The notes beneath the pieces were generated by a model. It saw only the letters and a list, made by a program, of their open reading frames with translations, was not told the origin of the DNA and did not search any database. Shown here in pieces: positions 1 to 9,030 of a DNA stretch of 64,000 nt. The position numbers and the translations under genes are program-made. Numbering within the stretch: position 1 is the first letter of the stretch; every line of letters starts with the position of its first letter. Source of the DNA: Thermus filiformis (GTDB taxonomy: Bacteria > Deinococcota > Deinococci > Deinococcales > Thermaceae); NCBI RefSeq assembly GCF_000771745.2, contig NZ_JPSL02000040.1, forward strand, positions 186,001 to 250,000. The letters run 5' to 3'.

Positions 1-1
1 G

Positions 2-2071
2 GGGGAGGCCGAGCTCCTCCGGGGCCTGAAGGAGCGGCTGGAGCGGGCGGGGGAGGCCCGGCGGCTTCTGCCCCTGTACGAGGAGCTCCGCGCCCTGGAG
101 GAGGCTCTGAAGGAGGTGGAAGGAGAAATCAGCAAACAGGAGGAGGCCCTCAGGCGCTTGGAGCAGGAGCGCCAGGACCTAAAGCCCCGGCTCCAGAGGC
201 TCGGAGAGCTGGAGGGGGAGATCGCCCGCCTCCAGGAGCTGAAGGGGCGGGAGGCCCTCCTCAAGGGGTGGAGGGTGGGCCTGGACCTCGCCCACCCCCG
301 GCCCCTTCCCGCCACGGAGGCGGAGCTTTTCGCCCTGTGGGAGGAGGTGGGGCGGGCCGAGCGCTGGGAGAAGAGGGAGAAGGAGCTAAAGGAGCGGCGG
401 GAGGCCCTGAAGAGGGCGGAGGCGGAGCTGAAGGCCCGGGAGGAGGAGGGGAAGGGGGTGCGAACCCGCCTCGAGGCCCTGAGGAGGGAGGAGGCGGCCC
501 GGAGGAAGGGGGCCCTCCTCCGGGAGAAGGACCGGCTGGAGGGGGAGCTTTTCGCCCTCCGGCAGGACCTCCACCGCCTGGAGGAGGAAAAAGCCCGGCT
601 CGAGGAGGAGAAGGAGCGTCTGGGCCTTCACCGCTACCACGCCCTTTTGGAGCCGGGAAAGCCCTGCCCTCTCTGCGGCCAGGTGGTCCAGACCCTCCCT
701 CCCCCGCCTCCCCGGGAGGACCCTGCCCCCAGGCTCCGGGCGCTGGAGGAGGAAAGGCGGCGGCTCCTTTTGGAGTCGGCCCGGCGGGAGGAGCGCCTGA
801 GGGCTTTGGAGAAGGAGCTGGAGCCCTTGGAGGGGGTGGAGGCGGGGGAGGGGGGGGCGGAGGAGCTCCATGAGGAGATCCGCCAGCTGGAGGATCAGCT
901 TTCCGCCCTCCGGGAGGAGTACCGGGAGAAGCAGGGGCGGTACAAGGCCCTGCGGGAGGAGGTGGCCCGCCTCGAGGAGGAGGCCGCCCGCCTGGAGCCC
1001 CCCGGCCGGCCTTGGGCGGAGCTTTGGGAGGAGTGGCAGAGGCGGCTTGCCGGCTTCGTCCAGGCCCTGCGGGAGGCCACGGGGGGGGCCTGGCCCTCGG
1101 AGCGGGAGGCCGGGCTCCGCCGGGAGAAGGGGGAGCTGGAGGGGGCAAGGCGCCGCCTGGAGGAGCTAGCCCAGGAGGAGGCGGGCCTTAGGGAGAGGCT
1201 TTCCGTCCTGAAGGGCCGGCGGGATGGGCTTCTTTCTGAGGTGGCGCGGGCGCGCGAGCGGGTGGAGGGCCTGCCCCCGGAGGAGGAGCTCAGACGCTTC
1301 TACCTGGAGGAGGACGAGGAGGCCGCCCTCCGCGGGAGGCTGGAGCGGCACGAAGGGGAGCTCCAGGAGGTGAAGGCGGCCCTGGTAGCTCTGGGCGACC
1401 CCCCGGGCCCCCCTCTCGAGCCGGGGGAGCGGGGGGCCCTGGAGGAAAGGCTTTTGGGGCTCGAGGAGGAGCGCAAAGCCCTCGAGCACCGGATCGGGGG
1501 CCTGAAGGAGAGGACCGCCCAAATGAAGGCGGCCCTCAGGCGGAGGCTCGAGCTGGAGAAGGAAAAGGGTGAGGTCCTGGAGGAGCTCGGCCTTTGGCAG
1601 GAGCTCCTTAAGGACCTGCTGGGGCAGAACTTCCCCGCCTTCCTCCTCGGCTACTACCAAAGGGAGCTTCTGGCCCGGGCGGGCGAGCTTTTGCGCCTCC
1701 TTTCCAAGGGGCGGTACCGGTTCGGGTCCGAGGGGGACCGGTTCTTGGTGGTGGACGCCTGGACCGAGGTGGAGCGGCCCGTCCACACCCTCTCCGGCGG
1801 GGAGACCTTCCAGGCCAGCCTGGCCCTGGCCCTGGCCCTCTCCGAGCAGCTCTCCCGGGGCCGGCTCATGGCCCTCTTCCTGGACGAGGGCTTCGGGAGC
1901 CTGGACCCGGAGAGCCTCGAGGAGGCGGCCTCGGTCCTGGAGACCCTGCCCACCCGGGGGCGGCTGGTGGGGGTGGTGACCCACGTGGAGGCCCTGGCCC
2001 AGCGCCTGCCCGCCCAGCTCCGGGTGAGGAAGCACCCCTCGGGAAGCTCGGTGGAGTGGGTGGTGCGCTGA
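2..2071 (+). CDS. sbcC: SbcC-like DNA repair ATPase, 3' portion
   Basis: This is the C-terminal part of the SMC/Rad50-like subunit of the SbcCD nuclease, which with SbcD processes DNA ends and hairpins. The frame is open to the left edge, so the N-terminal Walker A half lies outside the window. Visible parts are a long Glu/Arg/Leu-rich coiled coil, a zinc hook CPLC near bases 664-675 at the apex, a second coiled coil, the ABC signature TLSGGETFQ and a Walker B with D-loop (LFLDEGFGSLDPE) near the end. The order coiled coil, hook, coiled coil, ATPase is diagnostic of Rad50/SbcC. sbcD is expected upstream, outside the window. A short GC hairpin followed by CTTTT (2078-2094) just after the stop may end the transcript. 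Assignment is firm; the full length is unknown. Confidence 0.95.
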   Translation, partial: GEAELLRGLKERLERAGEARRLLPLYEELRALEEALKEVEGEISKQEEALRRLEQERQDLKPRLQRLGELEGEIARLQELKGREALLKGWRVGLDLAHPRPLPATEAELFALWEEVGRAERWEKREKELKERREALKRAEAELKAREEEGKGVRTRLEALRREEAARRKGALLREKDRLEGELFALRQDLHRLEEEKARLEEEKERLGLHRYHALLEPGKPCPLCGQVVQTLPPPPPREDPAPRLRALEEERRRLLLESARREERLRALEKELEPLEGVEAGEGGAEELHEEIRQLEDQLSALREEYREKQGRYKALREEVARLEEEAARLEPPGRPWAELWEEWQRRLAGFVQALREATGGAWPSEREAGLRREKGELEGARRRLEELAQEEAGLRERLSVLKGRRDGLLSEVARARERVEGLPPEEELRRFYLEEDEEAALRGRLERHEGELQEVKAALVALGDPPGPPLEPGERGALEERLLGLEEERKALEHRIGGLKERTAQMKAALRRRLELEKEKGEVLEELGLWQELLKDLLGQNFPAFLLGYYQRELLARAGELLRLLSKGRYRFGSEGDRFLVVDAWTEVERPVHTLSGGETFQASLALALALSEQLSRGRLMALFLDEGFGSLDPESLEEAASVLETLPTRGRLVGVVTHVEALAQRLPAQLRVRKHPSGSSVEWVVR

Positions 2072-2077
2072 GGCCGG

Positions 2078-2094
2078 CCCTTGGGCGGGTCTTT
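2078..2094 (+). terminator. Possible intrinsic terminator after sbcC
   Basis: GCCC-TT-GGGC followed by GGGTCTTTT begins six bases after the sbcC stop. The stem is short and the loop tight, so this is a weak candidate. Confidence 0.3.
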
Positions 2095-2137
2095 TGCGAA
2101 AGGGGCGGGGGGCGTAGGATTGAGGGCGTGGGGGTTA

Positions 2138-2192
2138 TACCACCCCATCCTGGCTTGCGCCAGGATGGGGGCCCCGGTAAGCCACCCCGGTA
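2138..2192 (+). repeat. Palindromic intergenic repeat, copy 1
   Basis: The sequence runs TACCACCCCATCCTGGC, a short loop, GCCAGGATGGGGGCCCCGGTAA, then a partial second end (GCCACCCCGGTA). The two arms form a hairpin of about 12 bp. The same architecture recurs near 9.9, 10.7-10.9, 11.6, 21.3, 37.0 and 55.8 kb in the window, in both orientations. Here it sits between sbcC and the next gene, in the probable 5' leader of the latter. A TANNNT box (TAGGAT, 2115-2120) lies just upstream. Confidence 0.85.
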
Positions 2193-2210
2193 GAACCCTT
2201 ATGAGGCGAG

Positions 2211-3308
2211 ATGGGTGAAGAGATGGGGGTCATCACCCGGTTTTTAGAGGAGAAGATGCGCCAGGCCCGGTACGACCTGCTGGGCCCTGGCCGGTACGTG
2301 GGAGAGGTCCCGGGCCTGGAGGTCCGGGTGGAGGCGGAGAACCTGGAGGAGGCCCGGTCCCGCCTGCGGGAGGCCCTGGAGGAGCGGCTCCTCCAGATGC
2401 TCCGCCTGGGCTTTCCCGTGGAGGGTCTGGGGGAGGAGGACGCCCGCATGGACCGCTTCCGGAGCCTGGTCCTGGGGCTTTGGGAGCTGGTCCAAAAGGG
2501 TGCCCCCCCTTCTTCGGGGTCCGTGGAGGCCCCGGAAGAAGCCCCTGCCGGGGCCCCTCCCCTCGAGCCCCCGGTCCCGGAGGCCCGGCCAAGGACGGTG
2601 GAGGAGTGGCTAAGGGTGCGGGGCATCGCCGTCCAAAAGCGGACCCTGACCGAGGGGGAGGAGGAGCGGGAGAAGGTCTTCTCCCGGCTCGCCCTCTTCC
2701 TGGGGGACCGGTACTCGAGCCTGGAGAAGCTCTACGACAAGCTCAAGTGGAGCTTGTCCACCAAGCGGCAGTTTGAGCTATCCTTGGCCGACGCGAGCCA
2801 AGAGGAGATCGCCAACTCCACCCAGTTCTGCACCCTCCTCAAGCAGTACGCCTTCCTGACCAGCTACCACTACAAGAGCGAGGACCGGCTCATCCGGGCC
2901 AAGGCCAGCACCGAGGGGTTCGTGCAGAACTTCCTCACCGGGGGCTGGCTGGAGCGCTACATCAAGGAGAAGGTCGCCAAGGTCCTCCGCTCCAAGAACC
3001 TCCCCCACGAGATCGCCCTGGGCTACCAGGTGGTCCTGCCCGGGGGGGAGCCCATGGAGCTGGACGTCCTGGTCATGGTCCAGGGCCGGGTCTTCTGGTT
3101 TGAGGCCAAGACGGGGGAGTTCCAGGCCCACATCTCCAAGTACTCCCGCATCCGCAAGCTTCTGGGCCTGCGCCCCCAGGAGTCCTTCCTGGTCCTTCTG
3201 GGCATGGACAAGGCCAGGGCCAAGGAGCTCTCCGCCCTCCACGAGATGACCGTGACCAACCAGGCCACCTTCTTGGAGCCTTTCCTGGAAGCCTTGGAGA
3301 ATGCTTAA
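2211..3308 (+). CDS. HicB-like N-domain fused to a PD-(D/E)XK nuclease-like domain
   Basis: Protein of 365 residues that I do not recognise as a named family. Residues about 18-75 (GRYVGEVPGLEVRVEAENLE, then a helix rich in Glu/Arg) look like the partial RNase-H fold of HicB antitoxins. A Pro/Glu-rich linker (about 98-130) follows. The C-terminal third has hallmarks of a PD-(D/E)XK nuclease: E283-L-D285 on one strand and E298-A-K300 on the next (VFWFEAK), resembling the arrangement in Card1/DUF1887-type nucleases. Two starts are possible, ATG 2211 or ATG 2223; GGTGAAG upstream favours the second slightly. It overlaps murJ by 8 bases, suggesting co-transcription. No HicA partner or CRISPR locus is visible. 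A nuclease acting on DNA or RNA is inferred from the motif only. Confidence 0.7.
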   Translation: MGEEMGVITRFLEEKMRQARYDLLGPGRYVGEVPGLEVRVEAENLEEARSRLREALEERLLQMLRLGFPVEGLGEEDARMDRFRSLVLGLWELVQKGAPPSSGSVEAPEEAPAGAPPLEPPVPEARPRTVEEWLRVRGIAVQKRTLTEGEEEREKVFSRLALFLGDRYSSLEKLYDKLKWSLSTKRQFELSLADASQEEIANSTQFCTLLKQYAFLTSYHYKSEDRLIRAKASTEGFVQNFLTGGWLERYIKEKVAKVLRSKNLPHEIALGYQVVLPGGEPMELDVLVMVQGRVFWFEAKTGEFQAHISKYSRIRKLLGLRPQESFLVLLGMDKARAKELSALHEMTVTNQATFLEPFLEALENA

Positions 3309-4776
3309 AAACGTCCTCACCGTCATGCTGGGCACCCTCTCCTCCCGGGTGCTCGGCCTTCTGCGTCAGGCGGTCTTCAACGCCCTCTTCCCGGACGGCC
3401 TCAAGGACGCCTTCAACGTGGCCTACCGGGTCCCCAACCTCCTCCGGGAGCTCCTGGCGGAAGGGGCGGTGCAGAACGCCTTGATCCCGGTCCTGAAGGG
3501 CCTTCCCGCGGAGGAGGCCCGGCGGTTTTCCCGCCGCTTCGGGGCCTTCCTCCTGGGGGTCAACCTGCTGGTCCTGGGGCTCGGCTACCTTCTCGCCCCC
3601 TACCTGGCCCTCCTCCTCATCGCCCCGGGAAGCCACCTCCGGGAGGCGGGGGCCTTCCAGGAGGTGGTCTTCCTCATCCGCCTCCTCCTGCCCTTCCTCC
3701 TCTTCATCTCCCTGGCCGCCCTCTTCTCCGCCTTTCTCCAGGCGGAGGAGCGGTTCTGGCCCTCGAGCTTCGCCCCGGTGGCCTTCAATCTGGTCTCCAT
3801 CCTCCTCATGGCCCTCTGGCCGGGAAACCCCACCGCCTTGGGCCTTTCCGTCACCTTAGGGGGGCTTTTCCAGGCCCTGGTCCAGCTCCCCTTCCTCCGG
3901 GGCTTCTTCCTGGAGTGGGGCCTCCACCCCGCCTTCAAAACCGCCCTCCTCCGCATGGGCCCCTTCGTCTTCACCACCAGCCTGAGGCAGTTTCTGAACC
4001 TGGTCCTGGTGAACGTCCTCACCCGCTACCCCCAGGCCGCGGTCACCGGGTTCTACAACGCCGAGGTGGTCTTCCAGATGGCCCTGGGCCTCTTCGCCAC
4101 CAGCCCGGCCACGGCCCTCTTCCCCCGGCTGAGCGGCCTGGCCCGGGAGGACGGGCGGGGCTTCGTCCGGCTCCTGGAGGGGGGAGTGGCCCGGATGGCC
4201 TTCTTCCTGGGGCTTCTGGGGGGCGTGCTGACCGGCCTCGCCCCCTATCTGGTCGTGGTCCTCTTCGGCCTCTTCGGCCCCCTCTCCCCGGAGAACCGCA
4301 CGTACAGCGCCCAGGTCCTTTCGGCCATGGGGTTCGCCGTCCTGCCCTGGGGGCTCAACACCCTTCTCCTCCGGGGGCTTTACGCCCTGGGAAGGGTGGG
4401 GGAGGCGGTCTCGGTTTCGGCCCTGATCTTCGCCCTCAACACCCTGGGCTACTGGGCCCTGCGGGAGGCGGGCCTCTTCGCCCTGAACCTGGCCACCGCC
4501 GGGGCGGGGTACCTGGGCTTTCTCCTCTACCTTTGGCTCCTCCGCCGCTTGGGGATGGGGCCCAGGGGGGCGGTCTTGGCCTGGGCCCGGGCCTTCCTCC
4601 CGGGCCTGGGGGCGGCGGGGGTGGGGGTGGTCCTCCAGGCCTTCTGGCCTGCCGCCACGCTGAAGGAGGCCCTCCTTCCCCTCCTCCTGGGGGGGGTGGG
4701 GTCGGGCCTGGTCTACCTGGGCCTGGCCCTCCTCATCGGGGTTCCGGTGCGGGCCCTCCTTTCCAGGCGGATCTGA
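3301..4776 (+). CDS. murJ: Lipid II flippase MurJ
   Basis: Integral membrane protein of 491 residues of the MurJ/MviN family, which moves lipid II across the cytoplasmic membrane for peptidoglycan synthesis. The N-terminus (LKNVLTVMLGTLSSRVLGLLRQ) and the following FNVAYRVPNLLRELLAEGAV segment are the family signature. About 14 hydrophobic segments follow, the usual number. The ATG at 3301 lies inside the last codons of the upstream nuclease-like gene (8-base overlap), so the two are probably translationally coupled. The 3' end overlaps the convergent gene on the minus strand by 44 bases (4733-4776), leaving no room for a conventional terminator. Family assignment is firm. Confidence 0.95.
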   Translation: MLKNVLTVMLGTLSSRVLGLLRQAVFNALFPDGLKDAFNVAYRVPNLLRELLAEGAVQNALIPVLKGLPAEEARRFSRRFGAFLLGVNLLVLGLGYLLAPYLALLLIAPGSHLREAGAFQEVVFLIRLLLPFLLFISLAALFSAFLQAEERFWPSSFAPVAFNLVSILLMALWPGNPTALGLSVTLGGLFQALVQLPFLRGFFLEWGLHPAFKTALLRMGPFVFTTSLRQFLNLVLVNVLTRYPQAAVTGFYNAEVVFQMALGLFATSPATALFPRLSGLAREDGRGFVRLLEGGVARMAFFLGLLGGVLTGLAPYLVVVLFGLFGPLSPENRTYSAQVLSAMGFAVLPWGLNTLLLRGLYALGRVGEAVSVSALIFALNTLGYWALREAGLFALNLATAGAGYLGFLLYLWLLRRLGMGPRGAVLAWARAFLPGLGAAGVGVVLQAFWPAATLKEALLPLLLGGVGSGLVYLGLALLIGVPVRALLSRRI

Positions 4777-7147
4777 GGGCGAAGAAGAGGGGCTTGAGCC
4801 TGAGGGCGTACAGGGGGGCTTCCCAGGTGGGCCAGGTGAAGCGGAGGGGGGCGGCCCCAGGGAGGAGGAGGCGGACGCCCTCCACCGGGAGGGGTTCAGG
4901 GGCGTACCAGGCGAGGCGCTGACTGGGGTCGGCGAAGAGGAGCATCCCCCAGGGAAGGCGGAGCTCCAGGACCTCGCCCAGGGCATAGTCGGCGGTGGGG
5001 TCGCGGGCTTCCGGGGGGTCCTGGCCCGGGTGGAGGAGGCCGAGCTCGTAGGTCTTTCGGGGGAAGTCCCTCCCGTCCCGGCCTGTGCGCCTGCGGTTGG
5101 GCTCCAGCACGAAGGGGACGAAGGGCCCCTCCGTGGGCCGGGTGGGGCCTCGGAAGAGGAGGAACTCCGTCCCGGGCAGGCCGTGGCTGAGCTCCTGGAA
5201 GGGGTAGTAGCCCTTCTCCACGAGAAGCCTTCCCCCCTCCTGGCCCACCTCCAGCAGGAACTCCGCCCCGAACCCCTCCGCCACCGGCACCCCCCCGGGC
5301 ACCGTGTCCAGGTAGAGCCTTAGGGGCAGGGGCCCCCGGTAGAGGAGCCAGAGGTACTCGGGGTCGGCCTTGGCCTTGAGGAAGCGGCCCTCCTCCCTCA
5401 GGAGGAAGGGGGTGTCCTCCCAGTCGTCCGCCTGCCCGTCCAGGCGGGGTGGGTCCTTGGCCGTGGCCGCCAGGAGGCCGTAGTTCTCCTCGGCGTCCAG
5501 GAGGTTGTGCCAGTAGGGGCTTCTTCCGGGGGCCTCCAGGTCCATGAAGAGCCAGTTCTGCTTGAACCACTCGTCCAAAAAGGCGAAGACCAGCCCCCCT
5601 GCCAGGCCCGCCTCCTCGATCTCCTTTAGGAGCCGCACCACCTCCTCCGCCTGGCCCAGCTCGGAGTGCCCCCCGTGGTGCCGCCCCTCGGGGTTGAGGT
5701 GGGCGATGCCCCGGCTGGTGGGCAGGCCGATCTCTCCGATGAGGATGGGCTGGTCCTTGTGGTGGGCCTTGAGGTCCAGGAGGTAGCCCAGGTAGCGGGA
5801 GGGGGCCTGGGCGTAGCCCGGGTCCAGGTTCATGAAGTCGGGGTAGTAGGGGTAGGCGTGGTAGTTGGCGAAGGTGGTCACGGGGCTTCCCGGTGTGGGG
5901 CGGACCTGGGCCATGTCCAGGGAGACCTCGTCGTTGTTGAATTCCCGCACCGTTTCCTCGGGGACCCTCTCCCCCCGGGCGCGGCGCAGGGCGGCCTCCT
6001 CCTCCCGGGTGCTCTCCGTGGGGTGGTGGAGGGGGTCCAGGGTGGGCCAGTTGCTCACCGAGAGGGGCCGGGCCGTTCCGTAGACCTCCCACTCGTACTG
6101 GGCGAGCCGGTCCAGGACCTCGGCCAGGTAGGCCTCAAAGGGGTTGGCCCCGGGGAGGGCCTCGAGGAACCGCCCTCGGTAGGCCTTCTGGGGGTGGCGC
6201 TCGTTGTAGGCCTTGACCGCGTGAGGTTCAAACTCCCGCCCCACCAGAAGGCCCAGGGTCCAGGGGCTCACGTCGGCGGTGTAGCTTCCAAAGGCGTGGC
6301 CCGGCCTAGGGGGGCGGTAGAGGTTCCCGTGGAGGGCGTCCAGCACGTCCCGCCCCTCCTCGAGGAAGCCCTCCAAAAAGGGGCCCTCAAAGGCGTGCGC
6401 CTCGTAGCCCAGCTCCTCCGGAAGCTCGGTCCAGACCCCCTGGAAGAGGTAGAGGGGGGTCTTGTGGGTCCGGTTGAGCCCGGCCAGGGCCCGGTAGAAG
6501 GCGGGGGGAAGGAGGGTGTAGGTGCGCACCGCGTTCGCCCCCATGGCGTGGATCAGCTCCAACCAGGCCCGGTAGAGGGTCTCCTCCTCGGGGAACTCGG
6601 CGGGGAAGCGGCCGGGAAGGGCCACCCCCAGGTTGACCCCCCGGACGAGGAGGGGGGTATTTCCCGCGAAGAACCGGCCCTCCCGGGCGAAGAAGCGCAC
6701 CTCCGGGGGGCGCTTGCGCTCCTTGGGCCTTGGGGAGGGCGGGGGCGGGAGGCTTTGCAGCACCGGTTCCGCCTCCCGGTAGCCGAGCCTGAGGGCGTAG
6801 TCCAGGGCGCTTCTCGCCCCCTCCAGGTCCCCCAGGGCCCGGAGGACCAGGCCGAAGCCGTAGGCCGCCTCGCTCCCGCCCCGCTCCGTCCCCACCAGGC
6901 GGGCGAAGGCGAAGAGGGCCTCCTCGAGGCGGCCCAGCCGGTAGAGGGCGAAGCCCGAGAGGAGGAGGGCCTCCTCCGGGGGGTCGTACTGGGCCAGGTA
7001 GGGCTCGAGGCGGGCCAGGGCCCCGGCCAAATCCCCCTGGCCGTAGAGGAGGCGGGCCTCCTCCAGGGGGGAGGCCAGGGCCAGGCCCAGGAGGAGGGCG
7101 GCCCAGGGGGCGCACCGCCTCAAGACGTTCCAGAAAAGGGAGGTCAC
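4733..7147 (-). CDS. Secreted TPR plus glycoside-hydrolase-like protein
   Basis: Protein of 804 residues. An N-terminal signal peptide (WAALLLGLALASP) is followed by two or three TPR-like helix pairs (about residues 25-130), a Pro/Lys-rich linker, then a domain resembling TIM-barrel glycosidases of the GH2/GH5-like type: FFAGNTPLLVRGVNLG opening strand, an MGANAVRTYTLLP segment, NYHAYPYYPDF, and a strand-end acid in ILIGEIGLP. A C-terminal beta-rich region (about 580-804) could be an accessory domain. The substrate cannot be told. It begins with an ATGA overlap to the acyl-CoA synthetase stop, so it is the last gene of the kinase/synthetase operon. The 3' end overlaps murJ convergently by 44 bases. 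An envelope polysaccharide enzyme or scaffold is plausible but inferred. Confidence 0.65.
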   Translation of the reverse strand: MTSLFWNVLRRCAPWAALLLGLALASPLEEARLLYGQGDLAGALARLEPYLAQYDPPEEALLLSGFALYRLGRLEEALFAFARLVGTERGGSEAAYGFGLVLRALGDLEGARSALDYALRLGYREAEPVLQSLPPPPSPRPKERKRPPEVRFFAREGRFFAGNTPLLVRGVNLGVALPGRFPAEFPEEETLYRAWLELIHAMGANAVRTYTLLPPAFYRALAGLNRTHKTPLYLFQGVWTELPEELGYEAHAFEGPFLEGFLEEGRDVLDALHGNLYRPPRPGHAFGSYTADVSPWTLGLLVGREFEPHAVKAYNERHPQKAYRGRFLEALPGANPFEAYLAEVLDRLAQYEWEVYGTARPLSVSNWPTLDPLHHPTESTREEEAALRRARGERVPEETVREFNNDEVSLDMAQVRPTPGSPVTTFANYHAYPYYPDFMNLDPGYAQAPSRYLGYLLDLKAHHKDQPILIGEIGLPTSRGIAHLNPEGRHHGGHSELGQAEEVVRLLKEIEEAGLAGGLVFAFLDEWFKQNWLFMDLEAPGRSPYWHNLLDAEENYGLLAATAKDPPRLDGQADDWEDTPFLLREEGRFLKAKADPEYLWLLYRGPLPLRLYLDTVPGGVPVAEGFGAEFLLEVGQEGGRLLVEKGYYPFQELSHGLPGTEFLLFRGPTRPTEGPFVPFVLEPNRRRTGRDGRDFPRKTYELGLLHPGQDPPEARDPTADYALGEVLELRLPWGMLLFADPSQRLAWYAPEPLPVEGVRLLLPGAAPLRFTWPTWEAPLYALRLKPLFFALRSAWKGGPAPEPR

Positions 7148-9030
7148 CGCGCCCTCCGGATGGCCTCCACCGCCTCCGGATTTTCCAGGCTGGACAGGTC
7201 CCCCGGGTCCTCGCCCAGGTAGACCTTCCGCACCACCCGGCGCATGATCTTGGCGTTCCGGGTCTTGGGCAGGTCGGGGACGAAGTGGACCCGCTCGGGA
7301 CGGAGGGGCTTCCCCAGGGCCTCGGCCACCCGCTGGGCCACCTCCTCGGCGAGGGCAGGGCTTGGGGCGAAGCCCGGCTTGAGCACGGCGAAGAGGACGA
7401 TGGCCTCCCCCTTGACCTCGTGGGGCACGCCGATGGCCGCCGCCTCCTTCACCGCGGGGTGGGCGAGGGCGGCCGTCTCCACCTCCGCCGGCCCCACCCG
7501 CTTGCCCGCCACCTTAAGGGTGTCGTCGGAGCGGCCCAGGATGAAGAAGTGCCCGTCCTCGTCCCAAAGGGCCAGGTCCCCGTGGACCCAGACCCCAGGG
7601 AAGCGGCCGAAGTAGGCCTCCAGGTAGCGGGCCTCGTCCCGCCAGAAGCCCTTGGTCATCCCCGGCCAGGGGTTGAGGACGGCGAGCTCCCCCACCTGGT
7701 TTCGCACCGGCTTGCCTTCCGCGTCCAAGACCGCCACCCGCATCCCCGGGGCGGGGGCGTTGAACCCCATGGGCTTGATGGGCCGGGTGAGGACGTTCCC
7801 CAAAATCCCCCCCGAGACCTCCGTCCCCCCCGAGTAGTTGACGATGGGCAGCCGCTCTTCCCCCACCACCCGGAAGAACCAGAGGTAGGGCTCGAGGTTC
7901 CAGGGCTCCCCGGTGGAGCCCAGGACCCGGAGGCTGGAGCGGTCAAACCGCCTCACCGCCTCCTCCCCGTGGGGGATGAGGGCCCGCACCAGGGTGGGGG
8001 AGAGGCCCAGGTGGGTGGCCCGGTGCCGCTCCACCAGCTCAAAGACCCGGCCCGGGTGCGGGAAGTCCGGCGCCCCCTCGTACAGGAGGACCGTGCCCCC
8101 CAGGGCGAGCCCCCCCAGGATGGCCCAGGGGCCCATCATCCAGCCCAGGTCGGTGAACCAGAAGAGCCGCTCTCCCGGCCTTAGGTCAAAGAAGAGGGCC
8201 AGGTCCAAGGCCGCCTTCAGGGGGAAGCCCGCGTGGTAGTGGACCGTCCCCTTGGGCCGGCCCGTGGTCCCCGAGGTGTAGATGAGCATGAAGGGGTCCA
8301 TGCTCTCCATCTCCCGGGGATCGAGGCGCCCCTTTAGCGTCTGGAAGTCCACCTCGCCCGCCTCCAAAGGGAGGCCCAGCCGCCGGGCCACCACCAAAAG
8401 GGGGGTGCCGGACTGGGCCTTGGCCGCGCGGGCTTCCTCCAGAAGCTCCACCCGTCTTCCCCGCCTCAGGAAGCCGTCCTGGACGATCAGGGCCTTGGCC
8501 TCTGCGTCCTTTAGCCGAAGGGCTGCGGCCTCGGCCGCGTAGCCGGAGAAGATGGGGACGGCGATCCCCCCCAGGGCCGCCACCGCCAGGAGGCCAAGGG
8601 CGGCCTCGAGGCTCATGGGCATCCAGAGCCCCACCCGGTCCCCCGGCCCCACCCCGAGGGCAAAAAGCCCCCCCGCCACCCGCTCCACCTCGGCCTTCAG
8701 CTCCCCGTAGGTGAGGGCGCGCACCTGGCCGTCCTCGGTCTCGTGGATCAGGGCGAGGCGGTCCTCGGGGTGGCGGAGGGCGGCCTCCACCAGGTTGAGC
8801 CTCCCCCCGGTGAAGAAGCTCGGGAAGGGAAACCCCCCCTGGATGGCCTTCTCGTAGGGCTTGCGCCAGGGCCAGGCCAGGTGGTCCAGAAGGGTTCGGT
8901 AGAAGGCCTCCGGCTCCTCCACGCTGTAGCGGTGGAGGGCCTCGTAGTCGGGTAGGCCCAGGGCCGCCATGAGCCGCCCCAGGTGGCTTCCTTCCAGATA
9001 GGCTTCCGTGGGGTACCAGACGGGGTTCAC
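7144..9030 (-). CDS. AMP-forming acyl-CoA synthetase (acetyl-CoA synthetase-like)
   Basis: Enzyme of 628 residues of the ANL superfamily, activating a carboxylic acid as acyl-AMP and then acyl-CoA. The P-loop is clear (YTSGTTGRPKG), as are YSGGTEVSGG, the hinge region (WVHGDLALWDEDGHFFILGRSDDTLKVAGKR split across domains) and a C-terminal lysine in KTRNAKIMRRVVRK. The N-terminal extension and length match acetyl/propionyl-type synthetases, but the substrate is not decided. I chose GTG 9030 over the in-frame GTG 9039: it has AAGGAGGT seven bases upstream, and it forms a GTGA overlap with the kinase stop. The downstream gene also overlaps (ATGA). Coupling to a protein kinase gene raises the possibility of phosphorylation control, which is inference. 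Confidence 0.85.
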   Translation of the reverse strand: MNPVWYPTEAYLEGSHLGRLMAALGLPDYEALHRYSVEEPEAFYRTLLDHLAWPWRKPYEKAIQGGFPFPSFFTGGRLNLVEAALRHPEDRLALIHETEDGQVRALTYGELKAEVERVAGGLFALGVGPGDRVGLWMPMSLEAALGLLAVAALGGIAVPIFSGYAAEAAALRLKDAEAKALIVQDGFLRRGRRVELLEEARAAKAQSGTPLLVVARRLGLPLEAGEVDFQTLKGRLDPREMESMDPFMLIYTSGTTGRPKGTVHYHAGFPLKAALDLALFFDLRPGERLFWFTDLGWMMGPWAILGGLALGGTVLLYEGAPDFPHPGRVFELVERHRATHLGLSPTLVRALIPHGEEAVRRFDRSSLRVLGSTGEPWNLEPYLWFFRVVGEERLPIVNYSGGTEVSGGILGNVLTRPIKPMGFNAPAPGMRVAVLDAEGKPVRNQVGELAVLNPWPGMTKGFWRDEARYLEAYFGRFPGVWVHGDLALWDEDGHFFILGRSDDTLKVAGKRVGPAEVETAALAHPAVKEAAAIGVPHEVKGEAIVLFAVLKPGFAPSPALAEEVAQRVAEALGKPLRPERVHFVPDLPKTRNAKIMRRVVRKVYLGEDPGDLSSLENPEAVEAIRRAR

